This document shows positions 1 to 7,389 of a stretch of DNA of 10,559 bases, one piece after another. Every line of letters begins with the position of its first letter. The first letter of the stretch is position 1. Origin of the DNA: Gammaproteobacteria bacterium (GTDB taxonomy: Bacteria; Pseudomonadota; Gammaproteobacteria; HK1); NCBI GenBank assembly GCA_022822245.1, contig JAJECB010000353.1, positions 1 through 10,559 on the forward strand. The letters are read 5' to 3'. The translations under genes and the position numbers were made by a program. The notes under the pieces were generated by a model that did no database searches, was not told the origin of the DNA, and was given only the letters and a program-made list of their open reading frames with translations.

Positions 1-1
1 A

Positions 2-901
2 GTTGCGCGCCTCGGGCGCGGTGACGTCGCGCAGCCCGTCACCGAGCAGGTTGACCGAAAGCACCAGGAGGAACAGGGCAACGCCTGGAATCGTGATCAA
101 CCACGGATCGAACAGGAGAAAGTCCTTGCCTTCGGAGACCATCAGACCCCACGACGGCAATGGCGGCTCCACGCCGAAACCGAGGTAGGACAGCGCCGCC
201 TCCAGAATGATCGCTTGCGCCATCTCGAGCGTAGCCACGACAATCAGCGCGTTCAGCAGGTTCGGAAAGATCTCGGAGAACACGATGCGCAGCACCGAGC
301 ACCCTTGGGCCCGGGCCGCAACGACGTAGTCCTGGCCGCATGCCTGCATCGTCGCGGCCCTGATCACGAGCGCATAGCGGTCCCAGAGCAGAAACCCCAT
401 CACGACGATGACCGTCTTCATGGAACTGCCGATGACGGCCATCACGGCCAGCGCCACCAGCATCGCCGGCAGCGCGAGACGGGTGATGATGATGAAAGTG
501 ACGGCGGCGTCGACCCGCCCGCCGAAGTAGCCGGCCATCACTCCAAGCCCGGTACCGATCACACCTCCTACAAGGGCGGTGGTCAGGCCGATGAGCAGCG
601 AGATGCGTGCCCCGTACAGCAGCCGGGCGAGGTAATCGCGCCCCAGATGGTCCGTACCGAGAGGGTGCTCCCAGCTTCCGAGCGCGTGCCACACGGGCGG
701 CGTCAAGCGCACCGCCAGATCCTGGAGATAAGGGTCGTGCACAGCCAGCCACGGGGCGGCGAGGGCCAGGATGACGATCGTGACGAATACCGCACCGCCG
801 ATCGCCAGACCCCGGTGACCCAGGCTGCGGCGCAGCAGAATGCGGCCCGGGCGGGACGCGATCACCTCTTCGAAGTCGGGAAGGGCCCCGGTGGTGTTCA
901 T
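2..901 (-). CDS. dppC: Peptide-type ABC transporter permease, DppC family (3' end cut by window edge)
   Basis: This is an inner-membrane permease subunit of a DppC/OppC-type importer, which would pair with the DppB-like protein encoded just upstream. The visible 300 residues start with a cytoplasmic tail, followed by a first membrane segment at about residues 31-52 and the family motif LGTDHLGRD (81-89). The EAA-type loop that contacts the ATPase is at about 190-213 (DYVVAARAQG, then FSEIFPN). The C-terminal family signature LSYLGFGVEPPLPSWG is at 237-252. The last visible residues (LLGDGLRDVTAPEARN) match the usual DppC ending, so only a few codons and the stop probably lie outside. The ATG overlaps the TGA of the upstream dppB by four bases (ATGA, 898-901), which suggests translational coupling; there is no clear Shine-Dalgarno sequence. 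The substrate cannot be read from the sequence: dipeptide, oligopeptide, glutathione and nickel/opine permeases share this fold. Confidence 0.93.
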   Translation of the reverse strand, partial: MNTTGALPDFEEVIASRPGRILLRRSLGHRGLAIGGAVFVTIVILALAAPWLAVHDPYLQDLAVRLTPPVWHALGSWEHPLGTDHLGRDYLARLLYGARISLLIGLTTALVGGVIGTGLGVMAGYFGGRVDAAVTFIIITRLALPAMLVALAVMAVIGSSMKTVIVVMGFLLWDRYALVIRAATMQACGQDYVVAARAQGCSVLRIVFSEIFPNLLNALIVVATLEMAQAIILEAALSYLGFGVEPPLPSWGLMVSEGKDFLLFDPWLITIPGVALFLLVLSVNLLGDGLRDVTAPEARN

Positions 902-1815
902 GCGATGCGAATCCGCGGATCGAGCCACGCGTTCAACAGGTCGGCGACCAGGGTCAGAACGACGAAGGCGAACGCCTTGACGAGAATGATTGCCTGGACG
1001 GTCGGCAGGTCGCCACGAATGATGGATTCGTACGCGAGCAGGCCGATTCCATGGAGCGCGAACACCGCTTCCACCACGACCGAACCCGCGAGCATTCCGC
1101 CGAGCTGCGCCGCCGAGAGACTGACCACCGGGATGATGGCGTTGCGAAGCGCGTGCTTGTAGAGCACCTTGCGCGCGTTCAGCCCCTTGGCGCGCGCGGT
1201 GCGGATGTAGTCGGCATCGAGGACGTCGATCATGCCGGAGCGCGTGAGGCGCATGATCGCCGGGAGGATGAAGTAGCCGAGCACGAGGGTCGGCAGCACG
1301 AAGTGGCGCCAGGTCTGTGACCCCGAAATCGGCAGTATCGGCCACATGACCCCGAACGCGACGATCAGCATCAGCGCGAACCAGAAACTCGGCATCGCCT
1401 GACCCACGACGGAGAGCACCAGGGCCGCGCGGTCGACGGCGCTGTTCGGCCGCACCGCAGCGGCGACTCCGAGCACGATGGAGACCGCGAGCGCGAAAGC
1501 GAAGGCGCAGCCTCCGAGAATGAGCGTCACCGGCAATCGTTCCACCAGAATCGTGGACACCGGTGCCTTGAAGAAGTAGCTCTGGCCGAAGTCGCCCGTG
1601 AGCGCCTTGCCGATCCAGGCCAGGTATTGCAGGGAAAGCGGTCGATCGAAGCCGTACAGCCGGCGGATGTTCTCGATGTCCGCGTCGGTCGCCTCTGCCC
1701 CGGCCATCGCGATTGCCGGATCGCCCGCGGCGTAGATCAGACCGAAGCTGGCCGCCGAGACGGCAACGGTAACCAGCAGCGCGAGCAGGATGCGCCGCAG
1801 GGAAAACGTCAGCAT
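898..1815 (-). CDS. dppB: Peptide-type ABC transporter permease, DppB family
   Basis: This 305-residue integral membrane protein belongs to the DppB/OppB family and would form the translocation channel as a heterodimer with the DppC encoded directly downstream. The N-terminal membrane helix is at about residues 8-30. It is followed by the periplasmic region with the family pattern YGFDRPLSLQYLAWIGKALTGDFGQSY (split here as YGFDRPLSL at 54-62 and GDFGQSY at 74-80), then further helices from about 95 onward. The ATPase-contacting EAA loop is at about 202-225 (DYIRTARAKGL, HALRNAIIPV). The C-terminus ends in the typical WLDPRIRIA. Length and both termini match the family, which supports the ATG at 1815. 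The Shine-Dalgarno sequence is weak. The gene follows the interrupted binding-protein gene after a 72-bp gap that carries a strong hairpin, and it overlaps dppC by four bases. The gene itself appears intact. Confidence 0.95.
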   Translation of the reverse strand: MLTFSLRRILLALLVTVAVSAASFGLIYAAGDPAIAMAGAEATDADIENIRRLYGFDRPLSLQYLAWIGKALTGDFGQSYFFKAPVSTILVERLPVTLILGGCAFAFALAVSIVLGVAAAVRPNSAVDRAALVLSVVGQAMPSFWFALMLIVAFGVMWPILPISGSQTWRHFVLPTLVLGYFILPAIMRLTRSGMIDVLDADYIRTARAKGLNARKVLYKHALRNAIIPVVSLSAAQLGGMLAGSVVVEAVFALHGIGLLAYESIIRGDLPTVQAIILVKAFAFVVLTLVADLLNAWLDPRIRIA

Positions 1816-1838
1816 TTCGGGCCGTCAGCCCCGAGATG

Positions 1839-1864
1839 CGCGGTGGGGCGGGCGCCCCACCGCG
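1839..1864 (-). promoter_or_regulatory. Intercistronic GC hairpin between binding-protein gene and dppB
   Basis: Two perfect 12-bp arms, CGCGGTGGGGCG (1839-1850) and CGCCCCACCGCG (1853-1864), are separated by two bases. As RNA on the minus strand this would fold as a stem of about 10-11 bp with a 4-6 nt loop, lying between the TAG of the binding-protein gene (1888-1890) and the ATG of dppB (1815). There is no U-run after it, so a classic intrinsic terminator is unlikely. A 3' mRNA-stabilising or attenuating structure, which would raise binding-protein expression over the permeases, is the simplest reading. That function is inferred. Confidence 0.6.
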
Positions 1865-1887
1865 GATTTGCCACTAGGACCGTGCGA

Positions 1888-3417
1888 CTAGTTCCACGTT
1901 CCGGTGAAGAATCGCAGGATCTCGTCCGGGTGCACGGAGAAGTCGACTTCGTCGCGTATCGCGTACCCGACGCTGTGGGTCCAAAGGGGGATCCAGTACA
2001 CCTCCCGTGCGATCTTCGCGATCGCCTTCCCGTACGCGTCGCTCCGAACCTCCGCGTCCATCGTGGTGTCTGCGGTCGCGAGCCACTGCATGATTTCGGG
2101 GTCGCGGACCTTGTTGACCTTGTCCTCCCGGAAGAAGTAACTCGTGATCATCGCAACGTCGCCGATGCCCCAGGATCCCCAGGACATGTAGCTCAACGGG
2201 ACGCCCCCGCGGTCCCACATCTCGCGATGGCTGGCGTATTGCTGATGGTCATAGTCGAGCGTGATGCCGACTCTCGCGAGATCGCCCGCGATCGCCTCAC
2301 CCGAGCGGCGCCACAGGGGGTTGGGGCCGGTAAGCACCTTCAGGCGAAAACCGTCGGCATACCCGGCTTCTTCCAGCAGCATCCTTGCCTTGTCCAGGTC
2401 GTACGAGTATGTCGCGACGTCCTGAGAACAGCCGAACTGTCGCGGATTGCACGGCGTGTGGACGACCTCCGAGCCTTCGCCCCAGAACGCGCCCTTGATC
2501 TTCTCCCGGTCGATGGCGCGCAGAAGCGCCTCGCGCACGCGGCGATCCTGCAAGGGCGATTCGTCGACGGTATTCATGTGGAGAAATGCGACGCGGAGAA
2601 TCGGCTGGGTCTTCACTTCGATTCCGGGGCGGCCTCGAAGCCGTTCGGCCTGATCGGCGGGAACCCTCCAGATGAAATCCAGGGCGCCGGTCATCAACTC
2701 TGCGAGCTGGGAGTTCATTTCGGGCAGCACGCGAATATCGAGGTTCTTGATGGGAGGCCGGCCCTTGGGGCTCTCCGCGTAGTGCTCGTCGAAGCGGGTC
2801 AGGGTCCAGTGGGTCCCGGGCTCCATGGACACGAGCTTGTAGGGACCGGTACCGATGGGCTTCAATCCCATGCCCTCCCTGCCGACCTTTTCGTAATAGT
2901 CCTTCGGGTAGATCGGGAGAAAGCCCGAAAGCCACTCCAGTGCCGGCGGATACGGCTGCTTCATGGTAAGGCGCACGGTCCGGGGGCCAGTCTTCTCGGC
3001 CTTGTCTATCCAACGCACGGCAATCTGGTAAACCGCGCCGTAGTCAGGATCCGCGACCGTGTTCAACGTTTAGACCACGTCGTCCGCGGTCAACGTCGAG
3101 CCGTCGTGGAACATCACCCCCTCGCGAATGACGAACTCGAGCGTCGTGTCGTCAACCACGCGAAAGGACTCGGCGAGCGCCGGTTCGAACTCGTTCGTCT
3201 CGAGGTTCTTCAAGATGAGGGTGTCGTAGATGTGCCGCGCGAGAATGAGGTTGTTTCGGGACGACCCCATGTAGTAGTCCAGCGAGGCCACCTCCGACTC
3301 GAAGGCGATGTTGAAGGTATCGTCGGCCTTGCCGGCGAGCGCGTGCGGCGAGGCGGCAAGAATTGCCGCTGAGGCGGCGGCCGAGACCATGACAGCATTG
3401 CGAAGCAGTTTGCGCAC
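1888..3417 (-). pseudogene. Periplasmic peptide-binding protein (SBP family 5), interrupted by an in-frame TAA
   Basis: This is a DppA/OppA-like solute-binding protein that would deliver substrate to the DppBC permeases encoded downstream. The best start is GTG at 3415-3417. It has a strong Shine-Dalgarno sequence (GGGAGG) eight bases upstream and opens a signal peptide (VRKLLRNAVMVSAAASAAILA, cleavage likely after ALA at residue 28). The family pattern continues with EFVIREGVMFHDGSTLTADDVV. A TAA codon then sits at 3070-3072 (codon 116), and the same frame resumes at once with TLNTVADPDYGAVYQIA and runs uninterrupted to a TAG at 1888-1890. The total is 509 codons plus the final stop, the normal family length. 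Homologues usually carry Phe or Tyr where the TAA lies, and a Tyr codon becomes TAA by one substitution. The downstream part has only a TTG (3064-3066) with no Shine-Dalgarno sequence as a possible restart, and it would lack a signal peptide. A true nonsense mutation or a base-call error are the main explanations. Confidence 0.85.
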
Positions 3418-3435
3418 CGATCCGTCCTCCCTTGA

Positions 3436-3474
3436 ATGCATGCGGCCCCCGCTCTGTGAGGGGGCCGCATGCAT
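3436..3474 (-). repeat. Perfect 15-bp inverted repeat just upstream of the binding-protein ribosome binding site
   Basis: The arms ATGCATGCGGCCCCC (3436-3450) and GGGGGCCGCATGCAT (3460-3474) are exact reverse complements around a 9-base centre (3451-3459). On the minus strand the dyad ends only two or three bases before the AGGGAGG Shine-Dalgarno sequence of the binding-protein gene that starts at 3417. It could act as a 5'-UTR stem-loop, as a DNA operator for a dimeric regulator, or as part of the end of the preceding operon. A possible promoter (3473-3501) would start transcription inside the outer arm, which favours the operator or 5'-terminal hairpin readings. The structure is seen directly; its role is inferred. 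Confidence 0.75.
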
Positions 3475-3501
3475 CCGAGCACATGAGGCGGGCCCAGTCA
3501 A
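3473..3501 (-). promoter_or_regulatory. Possible sigma-70-type promoter for the left transporter set
   Basis: On the minus strand TTGACT (3501-3496) matches five of six -35 consensus bases. It is followed after 17 bases by TCGGAT (3478-3473), which matches only three of six -10 bases. It lies in the 142-bp gap between the two transporter sets, about 55-85 bp before the GTG at 3417, and overlaps the outer arm of the 15-bp dyad. The spacing is right but the -10 is poor, so this is only a candidate. Confidence 0.3.
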
Positions 3502-3517
3502 CCGAACCGCCGAGCGA

Positions 3518-3559
3518 CGATATCCGGGAACCGGTATCGTCCTGCGGTCGTGACCGCAG
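3518..3559 (-). terminator. Two inverted repeats directly after the dppC stop codon, possible operon end
   Basis: Immediately 3' of the TAG of dppC (3560-3562) lies an exact 8-bp inverted repeat, CTGCGGTC (3542-3549) and GACCGCAG (3552-3559). A second, slightly imperfect one follows, with arms 3518-3527 and 3531-3539 around a 3-base loop and one bulged base. Neither is followed by a U-tract on the minus strand, so a standard intrinsic terminator is not supported. They may be a Rho-assisted end or a 3' stabilising structure for the right-hand operon. Confidence 0.35.
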
Positions 3560-4453
3560 CTACTGCTGGCGGAGCTTGGGGTCGAGGAGGTCGCGGAGGG
3601 CGTCGCCGAAGAGGTTGAAGCCGAAGACGGCGAGGCTGATCGCGACGCCGGGGAAGATGGGGACCCAGGGCGCGCTCTCCGCGTACTCCTGGGCGCCGCC
3701 CTGGAGCATGAGGCCCCAGGCCGGGATTGGCTCCTGCACCCCGAGCCCGAGAAACGAGAGCGACGCCTCGGCGAGGATCGCCTGCCCGAGGAACGTCGTC
3801 ATCATGATGAGGTAGGGGGCCATCACGTTGGGCGACATGTGGCGGAGCACGATCCGGGCGTGGCCGAAGCCGAGGGCCCGGGCCGCGTCCACGTAGGGGA
3901 TCTCCCGGATCGCGAGCGCGCTCGAGCGCACCACCCGCGCGCAGTTCGGGATGAGGGGAATCGTGATCGCGATGATGACGTTCTCGGTCCCGGTCCCGAG
4001 CACGGTGACGATGGCGAGGGCGAGGATGATGGCCGGGAACGCGATGAAGATATCGATGACGCGCTGGAGCAGGATGTCGAACTTGCCCCCGAAGTAGGCG
4101 CTCGCGACCCCGATGAGGAGCCCGATGGTGGACCCGAGGAGCGCGCAGGAGAAGCCGACCAGCATCGCGGTCCGCGCCCCCCACACAAGGCGCGAGAAGA
4201 TGTCGCGCCCGAACTCGTCGGTACCGAGCAGGTGACTCGCGTCCGGTGGGACCAACATCGCCCCGAAGTCGTTGAGCTCCGGGTCGTAAGGCGCGATCCA
4301 GGGGGCGAAGATCGCGGCCAGCACCATGACGAGGACGATGAACGCGCCCGCGATCCCGAGCGGCTGGGTGCGGACGATGGTCCACAGCCGGCTCTTCAGC
4401 GGCGGCCGCTCGAAGATCTCGTCGGTTACGAATGCGCCGGTCGTTACCGCCAT
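3560..4453 (-). CDS. dppC: Peptide-type ABC transporter permease, DppC family
   Basis: This is a complete 297-residue inner-membrane permease, the last gene of the right-hand transporter set, and the expected channel partner of the DppB encoded upstream. The first membrane helix is at about residues 31-53, followed by LLGTDEFGRDIFSRLVWGAR from residue 75. Further helices surround the EAA loop at about 187-210 (YVDAARALGFG, LRHMSPNV). The conserved DppC block LSFLGLGVQEPIPAWG is at 232-247 and the C-terminal motif NLFGDALRDLLDPKLRQQ ends the protein. Length and ends match the family. The ATG at 4453 lies 43 bp after the dppB stop, with a GGAAGG sequence 11 bases upstream that may serve as a Shine-Dalgarno. 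It is clearly a paralogue rather than a copy of the DppC at the left edge, since identity is limited to family motifs. Confidence 0.96.
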   Translation of the reverse strand: MAVTTGAFVTDEIFERPPLKSRLWTIVRTQPLGIAGAFIVLVMVLAAIFAPWIAPYDPELNDFGAMLVPPDASHLLGTDEFGRDIFSRLVWGARTAMLVGFSCALLGSTIGLLIGVASAYFGGKFDILLQRVIDIFIAFPAIILALAIVTVLGTGTENVIIAITIPLIPNCARVVRSSALAIREIPYVDAARALGFGHARIVLRHMSPNVMAPYLIMMTTFLGQAILAEASLSFLGLGVQEPIPAWGLMLQGGAQEYAESAPWVPIFPGVAISLAVFGFNLFGDALRDLLDPKLRQQ

Positions 4454-4496
4454 GGCCGCACTGCCCTTCCGTTCGCCCCGGTTTCCGTCCCGCCCG

Positions 4497-5468
4497 TCAA
4501 CTGTAATGGATCCGCGGGTCGAACCACGCGTAGACGAGGTCGACGACGAGGTTCGTCACCACGAACACCCCCACCACCAGCATCACCAGGGCCTGCACCA
4601 GGGTGTAGTCGTGGGCGTTCACCGCGTGCACGAAGAGCTGACCGAGACCGTTCAGGTTGAACACCTGCTCGGTCACCACCAGTCCCCCGATGAGGAAGGC
4701 GAACTCGATCCCGATGAGGGTCACCACCGGCAACATGGCGTTCTTGAGGGCGTGCCGCGTGCGAATGACCTTCTCGAGCAGCCCCTTTGCCCGCGCGGTC
4801 CGGATGTAGTCCTCGCGCAGCACCTCGAGCATCGCGGAGCGGGTCATGCGGGTGATGACCGCCGAGTAGCGGTAGCCGGTGGCGAGGGCCGGCCAGATCG
4901 TCTGGGAGATGTTGTGGACCGGGTCCTCCCAGATGGGCCGGTACTCGATGGGAAACATCCACGGCATGCCGAACCACATCTGGGTGAGGATCAGCATCCC
5001 GAGGATGATCATGATCCCGAGCCAGAAGGACGGGATCGCGATTCCCGCGATCGCGAACGTCCGCACCACGTAGTCCACCCACGTGTTCTGCCGGATGGCG
5101 GAGAGGACCCCGAGGGGAAGCGCGATCAACACCGCCGTCACGGTGGCCATGATCGCGATCTGGAGCGAAAGCTGGAAACGGAGGCCGATCTCGTGGGTGA
5201 TCGGGTTGGTGGTCCACATCGACTTCCCGAAGTCGAAGGTCGCGTAGCCCCACGCAAAGTCGAAGAACTGGGCCCAGAGAGGCTTGTCGAGCCCGAATTC
5301 GGCGCGACAGCGCGAGAGCGCCGCCTCGCTCACCCCCATGCCGTCGCCGGCAACGCGGATGAGGCAGATGTCGCCGGGAAGGAGGCGCATCATCAGGAAG
5401 ACGAGGATCCCCGCCCCGATGACGGTGGGGATCATGAGCAGGACGCGCTTGATGACGTACTTGGACAT
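4497..5468 (-). CDS. dppB: Peptide-type ABC transporter permease, DppB family
   Basis: This 323-residue DppB/OppB-type permease is the channel half that pairs with the following DppC. It opens with an N-terminal helix (MSKYVIKRVLLMIPTVIGAG, about residues 5-27) and the RLLPGD motif (28-33). It continues with EFGLDKPLWAQFFDFAWGYATFDFGKS, read as FGLDKPL (58-64) and DFGKSMW (79-85). The region at about 165-190, rich in Trp and Pro (MPWMFPIEYRPIW), is a periplasmic stretch longer than in the left-hand DppB. The EAA loop is at 220-245 (DYIRTARAKGL, ALKNAMLPVV) and the C-terminus is WFDPRIHYS. It begins 190 bp after the binding-protein stop, a long gap for an operon, filled partly by a strong hairpin. 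The Shine-Dalgarno sequence is weak. Confidence 0.96.
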   Translation of the reverse strand: MSKYVIKRVLLMIPTVIGAGILVFLMMRLLPGDICLIRVAGDGMGVSEAALSRCRAEFGLDKPLWAQFFDFAWGYATFDFGKSMWTTNPITHEIGLRFQLSLQIAIMATVTAVLIALPLGVLSAIRQNTWVDYVVRTFAIAGIAIPSFWLGIMIILGMLILTQMWFGMPWMFPIEYRPIWEDPVHNISQTIWPALATGYRYSAVITRMTRSAMLEVLREDYIRTARAKGLLEKVIRTRHALKNAMLPVVTLIGIEFAFLIGGLVVTEQVFNLNGLGQLFVHAVNAHDYTLVQALVMLVVGVFVVTNLVVDLVYAWFDPRIHYS

Positions 5469-5601
5469 GCCGTCGCGCTCTTGCGGCTACCCGGGATCGC
5501 CCCCGTGCCAGCTACCGGAAGATGGGGTCATTTCAGATCCCGACATCCGGCTGCCGCCCGTCCGTTGATGATAACCACACGGAGGCGGCGAAGAATCGAG
5601 A

Positions 5602-5632
5602 GCCCGGGCGGAGCGCGAGACCCCGCCCGGGC
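5602..5632 (-). promoter_or_regulatory. Intercistronic GC hairpin between binding-protein gene and dppB (right set)
   Basis: Two exact 10-bp arms, GCCCGGGCGG (5602-5611) and CCGCCCGGGC (5623-5632), flank an 11-base loop. The hairpin is transcribed on the minus strand and starts 26 bases after the binding-protein stop (5659-5661). The following RNA is CUCUCGAUUCUUCG, with scattered U residues but no true U-tract. It may act as a leaky terminator or 3' stabiliser giving more binding protein than permease, an arrangement known in several binding-protein operons such as malE-malF. The role here is inferred. The rest of the 190-bp gap shows no gene. Confidence 0.6.
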
Positions 5633-5658
5633 AAACGTTCGGCTGGCCGGACCGTCCG

Positions 5659-7305
5659 TCAGCCCCTGTCGATCCAGACCTGGTCCAGGTGCTGGTTGAG
5701 GTAGTGGCTCGGCGCGATCTTCCACCCCTTCACATACGAACGGTGCGGGTTGATCTTGTTCCACCACAGGGTCATGCCGTAGCGCACCTCGTCGTTGAGA
5801 ACCCGCTTCTCGTACGCCCGCATGATCTCGGCCTGCTCGGCGGGGTCGGCGCTTCGCATCAGGCGATCGTGCATGTCGTCGAGCACGGGATCCTCGTAGT
5901 GGCTGTAGTTTGCGGGATTGATCGACCGGCTCGTGTACTGGCCGACGTCCGCCACCGGATTGATGACCGACTGGCAATTCGCGTCGATGCCGAGCTGGTG
6001 ATCGCCCGCCCGGTGCTTGGCGTACCACTCGCTGGTCGCGACACCGGCCTGGGTGACGTCCACCCCGATCTTCTTCCACTCGCCGATGAGCCACGTGCCG
6101 AGGATGCGGTACGGCATGTCGACCGTCCGGTTGTGCAGATCGAAGGTGAGGTTCTCGGCCCCCGCCTCGGCGAGAAGACGCCTCGCCTCGTCCCTCGCCG
6201 CCTCGATGTCCGGCCAGTAGCCGACGTAGGTCTCGAGGGTCTCCCGATCGATCGCGAGCTCGTGGCTCGGGAACACGATGCCGCCCACCGCCCTCACGAT
6301 CGCGATCTTCGACAGCGACTCCGACGCCGACCAGCGGTCCACCGCGTGCATGAGGGCCTGGCGCACCCGCACGTCGTCGAACGGCGGCTTCTTGTGGTTG
6401 ATGGAGATGAGGAGCTGGCAGTTCCAGTTGCTCTCCTGGACCGTGATCCGGTCTCCAAGGGCGGCCACCAGATCATCGCGCTGCTTGGGCGCGAAGCCGC
6501 GGAATTCGATGGCGGCCTGGTCGCCCCGGATGGCGTTGATCCGCACCGCGGTCTTCGGCGCCGCGATGGCCTTGAAGCCGTCGAGGTAGGGCTTGCCCTC
6601 GTGGTGATAGTCGTCGTAGCGGGCCCCTTCGACGAACGCCCCCGGCTGATGCTGCACGAACTTGAACGCGCCGGTGCCGTTGATGTTGGTCTGGTGCCAC
6701 TTCATGCCGTAGAGGGGATCCTGGCCTTCCGGATCCTCGCGCTCGAGGTCCTTCTTCGCAAAGACGAAGTTGAATGGCGAGGCGAGGGCCGGGATGAAGG
6801 CGCCGGTCGGGAACTTGAGATTGAAGACGACCGTGTAGTCGTCCGGAGCCTCGACGCTCTCCACCATGCGGTACTGGGGCTTGCGGTGGCTGATGATCCC
6901 CTCGAGCGGGAAGACGATCTTGTCGTAGGTCGCCTTGATGTCGTGCGCGGTGAGGGGAGTGCCGTCGTGGAACTTCACGTCCTTGCGAATGGCGAAGGTG
7001 TAGGTCTTGCCATCGTTGGTCGGGGCCGGAAGCGCGCCTTCACAGAGGTCGCACTGGTAGTCCGTGGTCGACTGCGGATTGTCCGGATTCACCCGGATCA
7101 GCAGACTGTAGAACGGACGGATCGGGTGGATCATCCCGAAGGTGGACTCCCGGTGCCCGTCGTAGGTGGGGATCCGGCTCCCGACGACGAAGTTGAGCAC
7201 CTCGCCGCGCTTGGGGCTCTCGGCGAGCGTCGCACCGCCGGCTACGGCCAGGGCCACGGCGCCCGCGCCCAGGGCGAGGGCGGTTCGCTTGCGTGCGATG
7301 GTCAT
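5659..7305 (-). CDS. Periplasmic peptide-type substrate-binding protein, SBP family 5
   Basis: This is an extracytoplasmic solute receptor of the DppA/OppA type, 548 residues from the chosen start, which captures substrate for the DppBCDF complex encoded around it. An ATG 15 bases further upstream (7320) has no Shine-Dalgarno sequence. The ATG at 7305 has GAGGG eight bases before it and gives a compact signal peptide, MTIARKRTALALGAGAVALA, with cleavage likely after TLA at residue 28. The mature part shows the family signature FAIRKDVKFHDGTPLTAHDIKATYDKI (KFHDGTPLTAHD is the core), an INHKKPPFDDVRVRQALMHAVDR block, and a long C-terminal lobe ending in NQHLDQVWIDRG. The Cys pair in YQCDLCEG (residues 85 and 88) could form a disulfide or be free. 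There is no lipobox, so it should be a soluble periplasmic protein. The ligand cannot be predicted beyond peptide-like solutes. Confidence 0.94.
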   Translation of the reverse strand: MTIARKRTALALGAGAVALAVAGGATLAESPKRGEVLNFVVGSRIPTYDGHRESTFGMIHPIRPFYSLLIRVNPDNPQSTTDYQCDLCEGALPAPTNDGKTYTFAIRKDVKFHDGTPLTAHDIKATYDKIVFPLEGIISHRKPQYRMVESVEAPDDYTVVFNLKFPTGAFIPALASPFNFVFAKKDLEREDPEGQDPLYGMKWHQTNINGTGAFKFVQHQPGAFVEGARYDDYHHEGKPYLDGFKAIAAPKTAVRINAIRGDQAAIEFRGFAPKQRDDLVAALGDRITVQESNWNCQLLISINHKKPPFDDVRVRQALMHAVDRWSASESLSKIAIVRAVGGIVFPSHELAIDRETLETYVGYWPDIEAARDEARRLLAEAGAENLTFDLHNRTVDMPYRILGTWLIGEWKKIGVDVTQAGVATSEWYAKHRAGDHQLGIDANCQSVINPVADVGQYTSRSINPANYSHYEDPVLDDMHDRLMRSADPAEQAEIMRAYEKRVLNDEVRYGMTLWWNKINPHRSYVKGWKIAPSHYLNQHLDQVWIDRG

Positions 7306-7389
7306 GATGTTGTCCCTCATGGGTTGAACGTGTTGTCTGGTTGCTCCACGTGAGTTCAGGAGCCAGTTCCGAAACGAACCCGGCCGATT

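Noticed and set aside
3070..3072. Reassignment of TAA as a sense codon
   Set aside because: None of the other complete genes here uses TAA as its stop (they use TGA or TAG), so the window cannot exclude it. However, TAA avoidance is expected at high GC, and reassigning TAA alone is not an established bacterial code. A mutation or error is far simpler.
1627..3372. Plus-strand open frame of 581 codons opposite the left binding-protein gene
   Set aside because: It is antisense to a clearly recognisable family 5 receptor, has no recognisable domain, and is rich in Arg, Val and Asp, as expected for the opposite strand of a GC-rich gene.
3418..3501. ATG at 3501 or other upstream starts for the left binding protein
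   Set aside because: They would translate through the 15-bp dyad and give a non-signal-like N-terminus; the GTG at 3417 has an excellent Shine-Dalgarno sequence and starts a proper signal peptide.
5533..5580. Internal promoter before the right dppB (TATCAT-like -10)
   Set aside because: The upstream -35 position matches only about two consensus bases, so the signal is too weak to annotate.
5689..7353. Plus-strand open frame of 554 codons opposite the right binding-protein gene
   Set aside because: Full antisense overlap with an intact receptor gene; composition typical of a shadow frame and no family motif.
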